Positions 9,872-20,036 are shown, counted from the stretch's first letter. The stretch: 64,000 nt of DNA from Flavobacteriales bacterium (GCA_026418175.1 JAOABX010000007.1:1-64000), one strand, 5' to 3'. A program made the numbers and translations. Notes: a model not told the origin generated them from the sequence alone.

Positions 9872-11122
9872 TCATATCGTGTTAATTTGTATTAATCCCA
9901 CTTGTTGCAATTGTTCCCAATATGCTGGATATGACTTTTTAACCACGTAAGGATTAGATAATCGTATGCCCGGATACATGATTGAGAAAGGAGCCATGGC
10001 CATAGCTATACGATGATCATCATATGAATTAAATAATGGAATATGTTTTTTATAATTCATAACGTAATCATCTAACGATAACCAATTGCTACCAGCAGAA
10101 GTTATTACCCCCAGCTTTGCCAATTCTGATTGAAGAGCTTGAATACGATTAGATTCTTTAATCATCAAGGTTTGAAGGCCGATAATTTTGGTTTTGATGC
10201 GACGGGCCGCCAATGCTGCAATAAAGGCCGGTGCTAAATCCGGACTATTTTTTAGATCGATTGGCTCAGAAAAATCATGCAATAGTTCATCCGATGATTT
10301 GAATATTAAAATTCCATCGTTTGTATCAATAGAATTTACTCCCAGCCATGAAAAAATTAGCCAAGCATGTTCATCCCCTTGTATGCCTGTTTTTTTCAAT
10401 CCTTTAAAAAAAACCTTATTCCCCGGAGGTAACATTGCAATCCATTGATACCAAAAAGCTGCTGAACTCCAGTCGGGCTCAACTGAAAATGTTTTAGATT
10501 GATAAGGTTTGGGTAAAATTTCAACTACTCGTTCATTCAAATATACATCCACTCCCAATTCATTCATCACAGCGGCAGTCATTTGAATATACGATGCGGA
10601 TACAACATCCTTAGATAAATGAATACGAAGCCCATTGGGTAATGTCGGTCCAATCAACATTAATGCTGATATAAACTGAGAACTTACCGACGCATCCACA
10701 TACACATCACCTCCCTTTAATGATGATGGGAAAATTTGAACCGGAGCAAATCCATCCTTTTGTGTATATCGAATATCAGCTCCCAACTTTTGTAACGCTT
10801 TAACGAGCGGAGCAATTGGCCTACGATTAAATTGTGGCGAACCACTTAAATCAAATGTTCTATGTAACGTACAAAGATATGCCAGTAAAAAACGAAAGGT
10901 GGTTCCACCATCTCCTGTATAAATTGATGATGAATTTTGTTGTAGTATATTTTGAAGTAACTGAGTATCCTCTGCGGTTGAAATATTTTCAATATGAAAA
11001 GAAAAATTTGTCAGTGCCTGAATAATAAGTACTCGATTGGATATACTTTTAGAAGAGGGCAAAACCACCTGCGCATCCAAAATGTTTCCGGTATATGTAA
11101 GAAGAATCTCCGGTGTGTTCAT
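9872..11122 (-). CDS. aroA: 3-phosphoshikimate 1-carboxyvinyltransferase
   Basis: LPSSKSISNRVLI, GDGGTTFRFL, DDHRIAMAMAP motifs; ATGA overlap with aroB. Confidence 0.95.
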   Translation of the reverse strand: MNTPEILLTYTGNILDAQVVLPSSKSISNRVLIIQALTNFSFHIENISTAEDTQLLQNILQQNSSSIYTGDGGTTFRFLLAYLCTLHRTFDLSGSPQFNRRPIAPLVKALQKLGADIRYTQKDGFAPVQIFPSSLKGGDVYVDASVSSQFISALMLIGPTLPNGLRIHLSKDVVSASYIQMTAAVMNELGVDVYLNERVVEILPKPYQSKTFSVEPDWSSAAFWYQWIAMLPPGNKVFFKGLKKTGIQGDEHAWLIFSWLGVNSIDTNDGILIFKSSDELLHDFSEPIDLKNSPDLAPAFIAALAARRIKTKIIGLQTLMIKESNRIQALQSELAKLGVITSAGSNWLSLDDYVMNYKKHIPLFNSYDDHRIAMAMAPFSIMYPGIRLSNPYVVKKSYPAYWEQLQQVGLIQINTI

Positions 11123-12174
11123 CCTTTCAGGTACATTTGCAATGAATGAGCGATTAGGTCTTTTTTTACGGGTACTTCCGGTAGGGCCTTCCCTATGGAA
11201 GCGATTAATGCCATTCTGATTTCAGATTGATTATTTTTTTTATCCTGCATCATGTATTCCAATATTTCAGGAATGGCTGTTTCTGAAAAACTTAATCGTA
11301 CATAAATCTCATCCAATACATTTTCAATTTCATAATACACATCCATTGGTAAACCACAACAACGAGTTGCAATCAAAGCTTCACAAATCATTCCGGCAGC
11401 AATAGCTTCGCCATGACATACCATATCGGGCGATTTTTTCATAAAAAAGGCTTCCAGGGCATGGCCCACTGTATGGCCAAAATTCAATACTTTACGCAGA
11501 TTATTTTCAAACGGATCTTGGCTTACAACATCCATTTTAATTTCTACCGAACGACGAATGAAATGAGAGATATTTTTTAAATCAAATTGTTTGACTTCCT
11601 GCCAATAATTTGAAGATGAAATAAGTGCATGCTTCAACATTTCAGCCCATCCATTTTTAATTTGTCGCTCATCCAACGTATTTAAAAAATCAGAGTAAAT
11701 AAAAATAGCATCCGGTTGACTCCAGGTGCCTAACATGTTTTTAATGTATTCAAAATCAACCCCTGTTTTTCCTCCTATCGAAGCATCCACCTGAGCTAAC
11801 AAAGTGGTTGGAAAATGTACAAATCGCATTCCCCGCTTATACAGCGAAGCCGCAAAACCTCCCAAATCGGTAATCATTCCCCCGCCTAAATTTACTAAAC
11901 AATCAGACCGGGTAGCATTTAGTGCTATTAATTGCTTCCATATATAATTTGCAAATTCCAGGCTTTTACTGGTTTCACCGGCCGGAACTATAATTTCATG
12001 AATCGTGATTTCTGAAGATGTAACTTGCTTAACAATAGGCAAACAATGTGTATAAGTGTTTTCATCAACAAGAATAAACAATCTGTTTAGCTTTCTATCA
12101 TGAATCCAGAAATTCCAAGTTGATAAGGATTGGTCTTCAAAAAAAACGGGACTAAGATTAGCCTGAAAATCCAT
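11119..12174 (-). CDS. aroB: 3-dehydroquinate synthase
   Basis: NLGGGMITDLGGFAASLYKRG, PTTLLAQVDASIGGKTGVD, LNFGHTVGHALE. Confidence 0.95.
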   Translation of the reverse strand: MDFQANLSPVFFEDQSLSTWNFWIHDRKLNRLFILVDENTYTHCLPIVKQVTSSEITIHEIIVPAGETSKSLEFANYIWKQLIALNATRSDCLVNLGGGMITDLGGFAASLYKRGMRFVHFPTTLLAQVDASIGGKTGVDFEYIKNMLGTWSQPDAIFIYSDFLNTLDERQIKNGWAEMLKHALISSSNYWQEVKQFDLKNISHFIRRSVEIKMDVVSQDPFENNLRKVLNFGHTVGHALEAFFMKKSPDMVCHGEAIAAGMICEALIATRCCGLPMDVYYEIENVLDEIYVRLSFSETAIPEILEYMMQDKKNNQSEIRMALIASIGKALPEVPVKKDLIAHSLQMYLKG

Positions 12175-12199
12175 TAACGTAATACAATATATCCATCAA

Positions 12200-12228
12200 C
12201 AAATGTAAAAGAATCCTGTTTAGTTCAA
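12200..12228 (-). promoter_or_regulatory. Bacteroidota-type promoter for aroB-aroA
   Basis: Minus-strand TTG-N18-TACATTTG, matching the TTTG/TTG-N17-23-TAnnTTTG consensus. Confidence 0.55.
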
Positions 12229-12270
12229 GAGAAATCTGAGCGTTGTAAAACCAGATTTTTTACGCTACGT

Positions 12271-13452
12271 TTGTGCCCGCATATGCAGGTTGAATTTGAA
12301 AATACAGCCATTGCTTTTGAAAGCAAATCTACTTCAGAATTAAAAAGAGCATATTGGCTATTTAAATTGATTTCGGCCAAATGGATGGTGAATACCGGAA
12401 AATTTTTAACCAAACTGGGTTTTGCCCTTCATTTGCCCATTAAAGGAATTATCAAGGCAACCTTATTTAAACAATTTGTGGGTGGTGAATCTATTGAAGA
12501 TTGTGAACCAACCATTCAGCACCTATGGAAATATCATATCGGTACCATCCTTGATTATTCAGTAGAAGGAAAAGAAGACGAAGAAAGTTTTGATGCTTCA
12601 CTTTATGAAATACTTCGCACGTTTGATAAAGCTTCTGGTGACGAACGCATTCCATTTTGCGTGTTTAAAGTAACTGGGCTTGCCCGGCAGGAATTACTTG
12701 AAAAAGTAAGCAAAACAATACCATTAACTGATGAGGAAACTGAAGAATGGACTCGTGTAAAAAACAGAGTAGAAATAATTTGCCAAAAAGCTTTTAACAT
12801 CAAAAAGCCTGTTTTTATTGATGCAGAAGAAACCTGGATACAACCGGCCATTGACCTATTGGCTTGGGAAATGATGCAAAAGTATAATCAGCAACACATT
12901 ATTGTTTACAATACTATTCAGTTATATCGGCACGACCGTTTGGAATATCTAAAAAATCTTCACCACCAAGCCCAATTACAGGGGGTTAAAATCGGAGTAA
13001 AACTGGTTCGTGGTGCTTACATGGAAAAAGAACGCGATCGTGCAGCAACCCTGCAATATGCGGACCCTATTCAACCCAATAAATCAGCTACTGACCATGA
13101 TTTTGATTGCGCTCTTGAATATTGTATAGAAAATCTAAATGATATTGCATTTTGTGCCGGTTCGCACAATGAAGCAAGTGCACAACTATTAGTGAATCTG
13201 ATGCGTTCCAGGAATATATCCCCCAATCATCCGCATGTATGGTTTGCCCAACTTTTGGGGATGAGCGACCACATTAGTTTTAACCTCGCCAAGGCAGGTT
13301 TTAATGTAGCTAAATATGTTCCTTATGGTCCCGTTAAAGAAGTAGTACCTTATCTTATCAGGCGGGCAGAAGAAAATACTTCGGTAAAAGGCCAAACAGG
13401 CCGGGAACTCTCTTTAATAACCCGGGAATTAAAACGTAGAAATCAAGGATAA
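12271..13452 (+). CDS. Proline dehydrogenase
   Basis: GVKIGVKLVRGAYMEKERDRA and FAQLLGMSDHISFNL...YVPYGPVKEVVPYLIRRAEEN. Confidence 0.93.
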   Translation: MCPHMQVEFENTAIAFESKSTSELKRAYWLFKLISAKWMVNTGKFLTKLGFALHLPIKGIIKATLFKQFVGGESIEDCEPTIQHLWKYHIGTILDYSVEGKEDEESFDASLYEILRTFDKASGDERIPFCVFKVTGLARQELLEKVSKTIPLTDEETEEWTRVKNRVEIICQKAFNIKKPVFIDAEETWIQPAIDLLAWEMMQKYNQQHIIVYNTIQLYRHDRLEYLKNLHHQAQLQGVKIGVKLVRGAYMEKERDRAATLQYADPIQPNKSATDHDFDCALEYCIENLNDIAFCAGSHNEASAQLLVNLMRSRNISPNHPHVWFAQLLGMSDHISFNLAKAGFNVAKYVPYGPVKEVVPYLIRRAEENTSVKGQTGRELSLITRELKRRNQG

Positions 13453-13524
13453 TCCATCTTAACGAATGCAGGTTATACACAAGCCTTGGTTAAAACCTGA
13501 TTATTCATTAACATGAAGATAGAA

Positions 13525-13552
13525 TTGGCTTAACATTGCTTGGGTAATTTTG
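13525..13552 (+). promoter_or_regulatory. Bacteroidota-type promoter for the metallophosphoesterase gene
   Basis: TTG (13525) -N17- TAATTTTG (13545..13552). Confidence 0.45.
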
Positions 13553-13578
13553 CATTGTTTACCCATCGATTCATCCCT

Positions 13579-14475
13579 ATGAACCCTGCATCTCCAAGAA
13601 AAGTTGAAGTTCTCGTACTGAGCGATATTCATTTAGGCACCTATGGCTGCCATGCCAAAGAACTAAACCGGTATTTAAAATCCATTGACCCGGAAATAAT
13701 TATTCTTAATGGGGATATTATTGATATGTGGCAGTTTAGTAAACGCTATTGGCCCAAAGAACATATGAAAGTGATAAAAAAACTGGTTAAGTACATGGCA
13801 GAGGGCAAACGGGTGTATTACATTACCGGTAATCATGATGAGATGCTGCGCAGATTTGCCGATTTTGAATTAGGAACCCTTACTCTTACCAACAAACTCC
13901 TTTTAGACTTGGACGGCAAACGAACCTGGATATTTCATGGCGATGTGTTTGATGTTTCAATGCAATACTCCAAATGGCTGGCAAAATTGGGAGGAAAAGG
14001 ATATGATTTACTGATTTTAATTAATCGAGCAGCCAATTTTATCAGTGAAGGTCTGGGAAAAGGGAGAATTTCTCTTTCAAAACGAGTAAAAGACGGGGTA
14101 AAAAAGGCTGTAAAATTTGTTAGTGATTTTGAAAAAATAGCTGCTGAAATTGCTATTGATAATCGGTTTGATACGGTAATCTGCGGACATATTCATCAAC
14201 CGCAACAACGAATCATCGAAAATTCAAAAGGACAAGTTTTGTATTTAAACTCTGGAGACTGGATTGAAAATTTAACTGCACTGGAATACAATGAAGGCGA
14301 ATGGAGGATTTACGAATATTTTTCTGACCCTGCTATGAGAGAAAATGCACAATTTGCTCCCGAAGAATCTGAAACAGCTGATACTTTGCCGGTGTTTATT
14401 AGCCCGTTTGAATTTCTCTTATCATCAAAAATTCAATCTTTTTCTTCGCTTTCCATAAAAAGCTCTTCTAACTAA
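13579..14475 (+). CDS. UDP-2,3-diacylglucosamine diphosphatase-like metallophosphoesterase
   Basis: VLVLSDIHLGTYGCHAKEL, LNGDIIDMWQF, TGNHDE, CGHIHQP. The ORF track starts at a TTG at 13540, but the ATG at 13579 fits better because a promoter overlaps 13545. Confidence 0.88.
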   Translation: MNPASPRKVEVLVLSDIHLGTYGCHAKELNRYLKSIDPEIIILNGDIIDMWQFSKRYWPKEHMKVIKKLVKYMAEGKRVYYITGNHDEMLRRFADFELGTLTLTNKLLLDLDGKRTWIFHGDVFDVSMQYSKWLAKLGGKGYDLLILINRAANFISEGLGKGRISLSKRVKDGVKKAVKFVSDFEKIAAEIAIDNRFDTVICGHIHQPQQRIIENSKGQVLYLNSGDWIENLTALEYNEGEWRIYEYFSDPAMRENAQFAPEESETADTLPVFISPFEFLLSSKIQSFSSLSIKSSSN

Positions 14476-14692
14476 CCTATTTTTTATCATATTGTATTAA
14501 TTATCATTATGTTCAATAAATTATCTAAACAATAATTTGAAAACAAATAAATTCATCAACAGCGGTAAAAAACTTATAAAGTTTTATTATAAATTATATT
14601 ATTTAAAATAATCACTATCAATACATTAAAATTTATTGTTAAGGATTGCTAAAACAACTCATTGCTATTTCGCACAATCCGACCTGATTCCC

Positions 14693-14700
14693 TACCTTTG
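14693..14700 (+). promoter_or_regulatory. -7 element TACCTTTG of the KdsC-like HAD gene
   Basis: TACCTTTG matches TAnnTTTG about 7 nt before the ATG at 14707; no well-spaced -33 element was identified. Confidence 0.4.
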
Positions 14701-14706
14701 TGAGGC

Positions 14707-15231
14707 ATGTATCCGCAATTTTTCGAATTACCACAGGCACTTATTTCCCGATTAAAAGGAATTAAATTATTGATTACAGATTGCGACGGTGTGCTTACTG
14801 ACAATGGGGTGTATTATTCTGCCGAAGGCGAAGTAATGAAACGATTTTCAATACGCGACGGGATGGGTGTAGAAAGGCTACGAAACCTGGTTCAGGTAGA
14901 AACAGCCATTATGACGGGCGAAACATCCGATTCAGTAATTAAACGTGCAGAAAAACTCAAATTACAATATCTTTATTTAGGTATCAAAGACAAAAAACAA
15001 AAACTGGAAGAAGTGCTTGCAGAAACTAAACTTTCTCCCAGTGAAATAGCATACATTGGTGATGACACAAATGATTTGGAAATCATGCAAATGGTAGGTG
15101 TATCTGCAACTCCGGGCGATGCAACACCTTTTACCAAAGAAGCCGCTGATTATGTATGCAAGGAATTCGGTGGATATGGTGCATTCCGCGAATTTGCAGA
15201 GTTGATTATCTTTGCAAAGCAATCTAATTGA
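14707..15231 (+). CDS. KdsC-like HAD phosphatase (KDO-8-P or KDN-9-P phosphatase)
   Basis: LLITDCDGVLTDNGVYY...IMTGETSDSV...AYIGDDTNDLEIM. Confidence 0.9.
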   Translation: MYPQFFELPQALISRLKGIKLLITDCDGVLTDNGVYYSAEGEVMKRFSIRDGMGVERLRNLVQVETAIMTGETSDSVIKRAEKLKLQYLYLGIKDKKQKLEEVLAETKLSPSEIAYIGDDTNDLEIMQMVGVSATPGDATPFTKEAADYVCKEFGGYGAFREFAELIIFAKQSN

Positions 15232-15258
15232 TAACTACTACATATTTTTTTAAAGAAC

Positions 15259-16149
15259 ATGGCAAATAGAAGTGTTAGTATTAGTGGGGGAAAAACTATC
15301 GGTGATGGACATCCAACCTACATCATAGCTGAAATTGGCATCAATCACAACGGCTCGGTTGATATTGCAAAAAAACTGATTGATGCTGCCGTAGCTGCCG
15401 GTTGTGATGCGGTAAAATTTCAAAAGAGAACCCCGGAAATTTGTGTACCCAAAGACCAGTGGGATAAAATACGTGAAACTCCATGGGGTACGATGACCTA
15501 CATAGAGTACAAACACAAAATAGAATTTGGGGCTGAAGAATATGCACAAATTGATGCTTACTGTAAAGAAAAAAAAATTGATTGGTTTGCCTCATGCTGG
15601 GATGAGCCTTCGGTTGATTTTATAGAACAATTTAATCCGGTAATGTATAAAATGGCTTCTGCATCCCTTACTGACCTTGCATTATTAGATAAAGTTAAAG
15701 CTACCGGTAAGCCTATCATGCTTTCTACCGGAATGAGTACCATGGAAGAAATTACTACCGTAGTCGATCACTTGGGGCTTGAAAATTTAATGATTGCCCA
15801 TTCTACATCTGCATATCCATGCGACCCGAAAGAATTGAACTTACGGATGATTGAAACTTTGCGCAAGCTGTATCCTACCGTTCCTATAGGCTATTCAGGC
15901 CACGAAACCGGGCTGGCTACTACCGAGGCCGCAGTAGCATTAGGCGCTAATTTTATTGAGCGTCATTTTACACTCGACAGGGCCATGTGGGGTACAGATC
16001 ATGCTGCATCCGTAGAACCCGAAGGCATGAAACGACTGGTTCGAAATATTCGTGACATTGAAGTAGCACTGGGAGATGGCGTAAAAAAAGTATACGAAAG
16101 TGAACTTGAACCAATTAAACGATTAAGACGAGTGTTTCTAAACAAATGA
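15259..16149 (+). CDS. NeuB-family nonulosonate synthase without a C-terminal SAF domain
   Basis: TYIIAEIGINHNGSVDIAKKLIDAA...DAVKFQKRTPE...IGYSGHETGL...ERHFTLDRAMWGTDHAAS; ends at 296 aa. Confidence 0.9.
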   Translation: MANRSVSISGGKTIGDGHPTYIIAEIGINHNGSVDIAKKLIDAAVAAGCDAVKFQKRTPEICVPKDQWDKIRETPWGTMTYIEYKHKIEFGAEEYAQIDAYCKEKKIDWFASCWDEPSVDFIEQFNPVMYKMASASLTDLALLDKVKATGKPIMLSTGMSTMEEITTVVDHLGLENLMIAHSTSAYPCDPKELNLRMIETLRKLYPTVPIGYSGHETGLATTEAAVALGANFIERHFTLDRAMWGTDHAASVEPEGMKRLVRNIRDIEVALGDGVKKVYESELEPIKRLRRVFLNK

Positions 16150-17132
16150 GTTTCGTTGATCAAATAATCCAATACTTTACTTCTATTCGATGGGATGATG
16201 TAAACACCATCGGTGCGATGCTGATTATAGCCGGAGTGATTACGTTTACTACCTTAGAACGATTTTTCCCTTACACACCGGGTTTACCCATTTTCAGAAA
16301 AGGATATTGGCTTGATTTGGTTTGGTACACCTTTATCCAAAGCTATTTTCTTAAAATTGTCATCTTCGACTGGATTATTGCACCGGCTGAAATTCGGTTG
16401 GGAATAGCTGAAAACGGGTATATTTCTCATTGGCCTGTTTGGTTATTGGTTTTATTCTTTTTTATAACTCACGACTTTTATATTTATTGGTTTCATCGCT
16501 GGCAACACAGCAATAAATGGTTATGGCGAACTCATGAAGCACATCACAGCGTTGAACAGGTAGACTTCTTAGCAGGATCCCGTTCGCATGCTGTTGAAAT
16601 TTTAATTAACCAAACCATTGAATTTTTGCCCATTTTTTTTCTACTCGATGTACAAACAGCCGCATTGGTTTATCCAATTAAGGGTACAATAGATGCTTTA
16701 TGGGGGCAGTTTATTCATTCTAACCTGAATATAAAACTTGGCAATGTTGGGTATATTATCAATGGGCCTGAACATCATCAATGGCACCACGCAGATCATA
16801 TTGAAGTTTATCACGCCAATTTTGCCACCAAGCTGGCAATTTGGGACTGGCTGTTTGGTACAATGTATTTGCCCGACAAAAAACCCCAGCGTTTTGGATT
16901 ATGGTATCAGTTTCCACGTGATTATTTTATGCAACATATTTTTTCAGTAGTTCGATTTAATGTAAATAAAGTAGAAAACTATCCACCCATTAAATGGTAT
17001 ATTAACTTGCGTATTAATCTACTTAATTTCGTTAAAACTATATTTGAACGGATGTTTCAATGGAAAAAATTCAAACAACTGCAACCGGGAAATATCTATC
17101 CCAAACTGGATATTACCCAAGCACAATCCTAA
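16146..17132 (+). CDS. Sterol desaturase/fatty acid hydroxylase family protein
   Basis: Histidine boxes HDFYIYWFHRWQH, HEAHHS, HHQWHHADH. Confidence 0.9.
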   Translation: MSFVDQIIQYFTSIRWDDVNTIGAMLIIAGVITFTTLERFFPYTPGLPIFRKGYWLDLVWYTFIQSYFLKIVIFDWIIAPAEIRLGIAENGYISHWPVWLLVLFFFITHDFYIYWFHRWQHSNKWLWRTHEAHHSVEQVDFLAGSRSHAVEILINQTIEFLPIFFLLDVQTAALVYPIKGTIDALWGQFIHSNLNIKLGNVGYIINGPEHHQWHHADHIEVYHANFATKLAIWDWLFGTMYLPDKKPQRFGLWYQFPRDYFMQHIFSVVRFNVNKVENYPPIKWYINLRINLLNFVKTIFERMFQWKKFKQLQPGNIYPKLDITQAQS

Positions 17133-17143
17133 AATAAATTAAT

Positions 17144-17515
17144 TTGTCAAAAGGATTTTTGTATTTATTTATTGCTTCAATTATTCAGGTTTTATGGCTT
17201 TATAATATCAAAGCCATAGACCGTAAAAAAATTGCAGCCATTAAACTTCATGAGATTTTTTCCAAAAAAACCTTCTTTGCTTTATTGCCCATATTCGGGT
17301 ATCTGATTTTCGGTATATCCAACGTTGTTATGCTTACAAAAGCAATGAAAACTCTGCCTCCATCCATTGCCTATGCATTGTGGTCGGGACTCGTTATTGG
17401 ATTTGCTTCACTTGTAGATCAACTATATTTTAAACAAAAATTTACGTGGCTTCAATACTTTTTTTTGTTTTGCATTGCTATTGGCGTGGCTGGACTAAAT
17501 TTTACTACCAAATAA
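17144..17515 (+). CDS. SMR-family transporter subunit 1 (TTG start; Gln at the conserved Glu position)
   Basis: Four predicted TM helices; FLYLFIASIIQVLWL aligns with LYLILASVCEICWL of the next gene. Confidence 0.75.
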   Translation: MSKGFLYLFIASIIQVLWLYNIKAIDRKKIAAIKLHEIFSKKTFFALLPIFGYLIFGISNVVMLTKAMKTLPPSIAYALWSGLVIGFASLVDQLYFKQKFTWLQYFFLFCIAIGVAGLNFTTK

Positions 17516-17516
17516 T

Positions 17517-17912
17517 ATGCACTGGTTATATTTAATATTGGCATCAGTATGTGAAATCTGTTGGTTGCATTGCATTCGTTTTATGAACCAGTTAAGTATA
17601 AAAGAACTTCTAACGCTGGAAGTTTTTTTAAAAGAAGATGGATGGATGGCTATTCTTGCCATTGCTGGTTACGCCGGATTTGGCATAGCTAACGTAATTC
17701 TTTTCTCTGCTGCACTAAAAAAAATTCCAGCCTCTGCAGGATTTGGAATTTGGACAGGCCTGGCCATTCTTGGAAACACTGCCATAGATCACTGGATATT
17801 AGGAATTAATTTCACTAAGATGCAAGGCGTATTTGCCTTGTTATTATTCATTGGTATTTTAGGCATTCGAATCAGTACGTTGAAGAAGCGAGAAAACTCT
17901 GCAAAATCTTAA
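17517..17912 (+). CDS. SMR-family transporter subunit 2
   Basis: MHWLYLILASVCEICWL with the conserved Glu, GFGIWTGLAILGNTAID; 1-nt gap from the upstream SMR gene. Confidence 0.8.
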   Translation: MHWLYLILASVCEICWLHCIRFMNQLSIKELLTLEVFLKEDGWMAILAIAGYAGFGIANVILFSAALKKIPASAGFGIWTGLAILGNTAIDHWILGINFTKMQGVFALLLFIGILGIRISTLKKRENSAKS

Positions 17913-17952
17913 GATTAGTTAGTATATTTGAACGAATACCAATTTTTATTCC

Positions 17953-19941
17953 ATGAAAAAACCATGCATATTTCTCACCGGTATAGTTGTACTTAGCTCA
18001 TTTTGCTTTGCTCAAAAACCGATTGAACCCAATAGCCAGCGTGTAAGTTATATAACTCTTGCAAGCCAGGGCAAATCACCATTAGTCAATGCTCCCCGCT
18101 CATCAGAATCATGGCCTGATACCATTTACTATGAAGATTTTGGAGGAGGTAGTAATTCTTCATCTTGGGTGCCTACAGGATGGACCAATTCAGGCATAAA
18201 TGACCCAGATGCTACATGGGAATACCGAGGCCCTTTAACTACTCCAAACAATACTATCGGAAGTCGGGGGCCATGCATGAATAGTGCTACTGTATTGAAC
18301 TCTCCAACTGTTGGAAATGGTTTTTTTATTTTTGATTCAAACTATCTGGATGATCCGGGGACAACCTGTGCTGGTGCTTTAGGTTCGGGGGTGGCTCCAG
18401 CCCCTCATCGTGGTGAATTAACCACCGATATCATTAGTACAGTGGGATATTCTAACGTAATGTTGGTATTTAATTATTACATCCGCGATTTTCAGGGCCA
18501 ACAAATTGTAGAAATTAGCACTAATGGTGGAACAAGCTGGACTCAAGTTTGGGAGGCTGGACTACAACCTAACGGGCAGACAAGCCTCTCTGCAAAAGCT
18601 GAAATATTGTTGCCCCCCGCGGCTGCCAATAATGCTAACTTAAAAATTCGATTTGTATTTGATGGACGTTATTATGCCTGGATGCTGGATGATGTAATGC
18701 TGGTAGTGCCAAATGCTAATGACTTGCGTTCTACCAATACAGAATTTTTAATTGATGATTTTTGGAGCTATTTGCTATTTACAGGTGGAGATTCGTCCAC
18801 CACACAGCCAACTCACATTCCTTTGAATGCGCTAGATTCCGTTCAGGGTATCGGTTTTTATCAGAATTATGAAAACATTGGATCTACTGCTCAAACAAAT
18901 GTTAGAACAACGGTAAATGTTACTTTAAACGGGTCTTCGGTTTATACCGGAAATAGCATCGGGATTACAGCACCAGTATATGGTTCAGGCCTTTTAAATT
19001 ATGTAGATACATGGAAGCCTTCGCTTGTTGGCAAATACATATTTACTTACACCATTCAACAAAATGAAACGGATGCCAACCAGCAAAACAACATAGGCCG
19101 TGATAGCTTGGTTGTTACTGATTCAGTATATGCAAGGGAATGGTTCCCTGTTAATAGTGGATTAGTGGCAAGTGGATTGGATGACGAAGGAGATGCAGCA
19201 TTTGCTAATCAGGGAACGGAATATTTCACAATAGCTAACCTGGTGGATTTACCTTCGGGCGATACAGTTACATCTATTTCTTTTCGCATTGACCCGGCTG
19301 AAACAAGAGCCGGTGCCATTATAAGTGTAAATGTACTGGACTTTCAGCGGAATCCTGTATTTCCAAGCTTCCCGGATGGTATAGAATATACCATTACTTC
19401 ACAAGATTTAACCAACCAATGGATTCATATCCCATTTTACTCTATTCCGCTTAGTGAACGTATTTTGCCTGCCAGCAGATATTATGCAGCAGTTTCATTG
19501 GTGGACAACATCAGCGGACAAAAAGATATGAGTATCCGGTACTATAATAATTTACCTTACGGAACCATAATCAAAAGGCCTAACGGTAACCCCATTTGGG
19601 CTTTTTATACCGGTGTATGTGCAGTAATACGTCTCAACTTTGCCCGATTTTTCCCATTCAGCATCGAAGAAAATGTGGAACCAACCATTCAGTTAAATAA
19701 CTTCCCTAATCCTGCGACGAATCAAACCACGATTGCTTTTACCCTAAAACAATCTACAGAGGCTACTCTTCGTATTGCTGATTTAACCGGAAAGATTATC
19801 TTCTCACAGAACTTAGGGCTTTGCCAGGAAGGCTTAAATCAAATAAAGGTTGATCTTTCTGGTTTGACCAATGGTATATATTTATACACCCTTCAAGCCG
19901 GTGAGCATGAATTAACTCGCAAAATGAGCATTCAGAAGTAA
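17953..19941 (+). CDS. Secreted protein with T9SS type A C-terminal sorting domain
   Basis: Signal peptide; C-terminus NFPNPATNQTTIAFTLKQSTEATLRIADLTGKII...GIYLYTLQAGEHELTRKMSIQK. Confidence 0.88.
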   Translation: MKKPCIFLTGIVVLSSFCFAQKPIEPNSQRVSYITLASQGKSPLVNAPRSSESWPDTIYYEDFGGGSNSSSWVPTGWTNSGINDPDATWEYRGPLTTPNNTIGSRGPCMNSATVLNSPTVGNGFFIFDSNYLDDPGTTCAGALGSGVAPAPHRGELTTDIISTVGYSNVMLVFNYYIRDFQGQQIVEISTNGGTSWTQVWEAGLQPNGQTSLSAKAEILLPPAAANNANLKIRFVFDGRYYAWMLDDVMLVVPNANDLRSTNTEFLIDDFWSYLLFTGGDSSTTQPTHIPLNALDSVQGIGFYQNYENIGSTAQTNVRTTVNVTLNGSSVYTGNSIGITAPVYGSGLLNYVDTWKPSLVGKYIFTYTIQQNETDANQQNNIGRDSLVVTDSVYAREWFPVNSGLVASGLDDEGDAAFANQGTEYFTIANLVDLPSGDTVTSISFRIDPAETRAGAIISVNVLDFQRNPVFPSFPDGIEYTITSQDLTNQWIHIPFYSIPLSERILPASRYYAAVSLVDNISGQKDMSIRYYNNLPYGTIIKRPNGNPIWAFYTGVCAVIRLNFARFFPFSIEENVEPTIQLNNFPNPATNQTTIAFTLKQSTEATLRIADLTGKIIFSQNLGLCQEGLNQIKVDLSGLTNGIYLYTLQAGEHELTRKMSIQK

Positions 19942-19963
19942 TTCATTATTTATAATTTTTCCT

Positions 19964-20000
19964 AAAAAGGCAGATACAACTACTGTACCTGCCTTTTTTT
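19964..20000 (+). terminator. Rho-independent terminator
   Basis: AAAAAGGCAG...CTGCCTTTTTTT. Confidence 0.75.
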
Positions 20001-20036
20001 ATAAAGCTAGCAAGGTATTTTTTGTTACTTTGCCTT

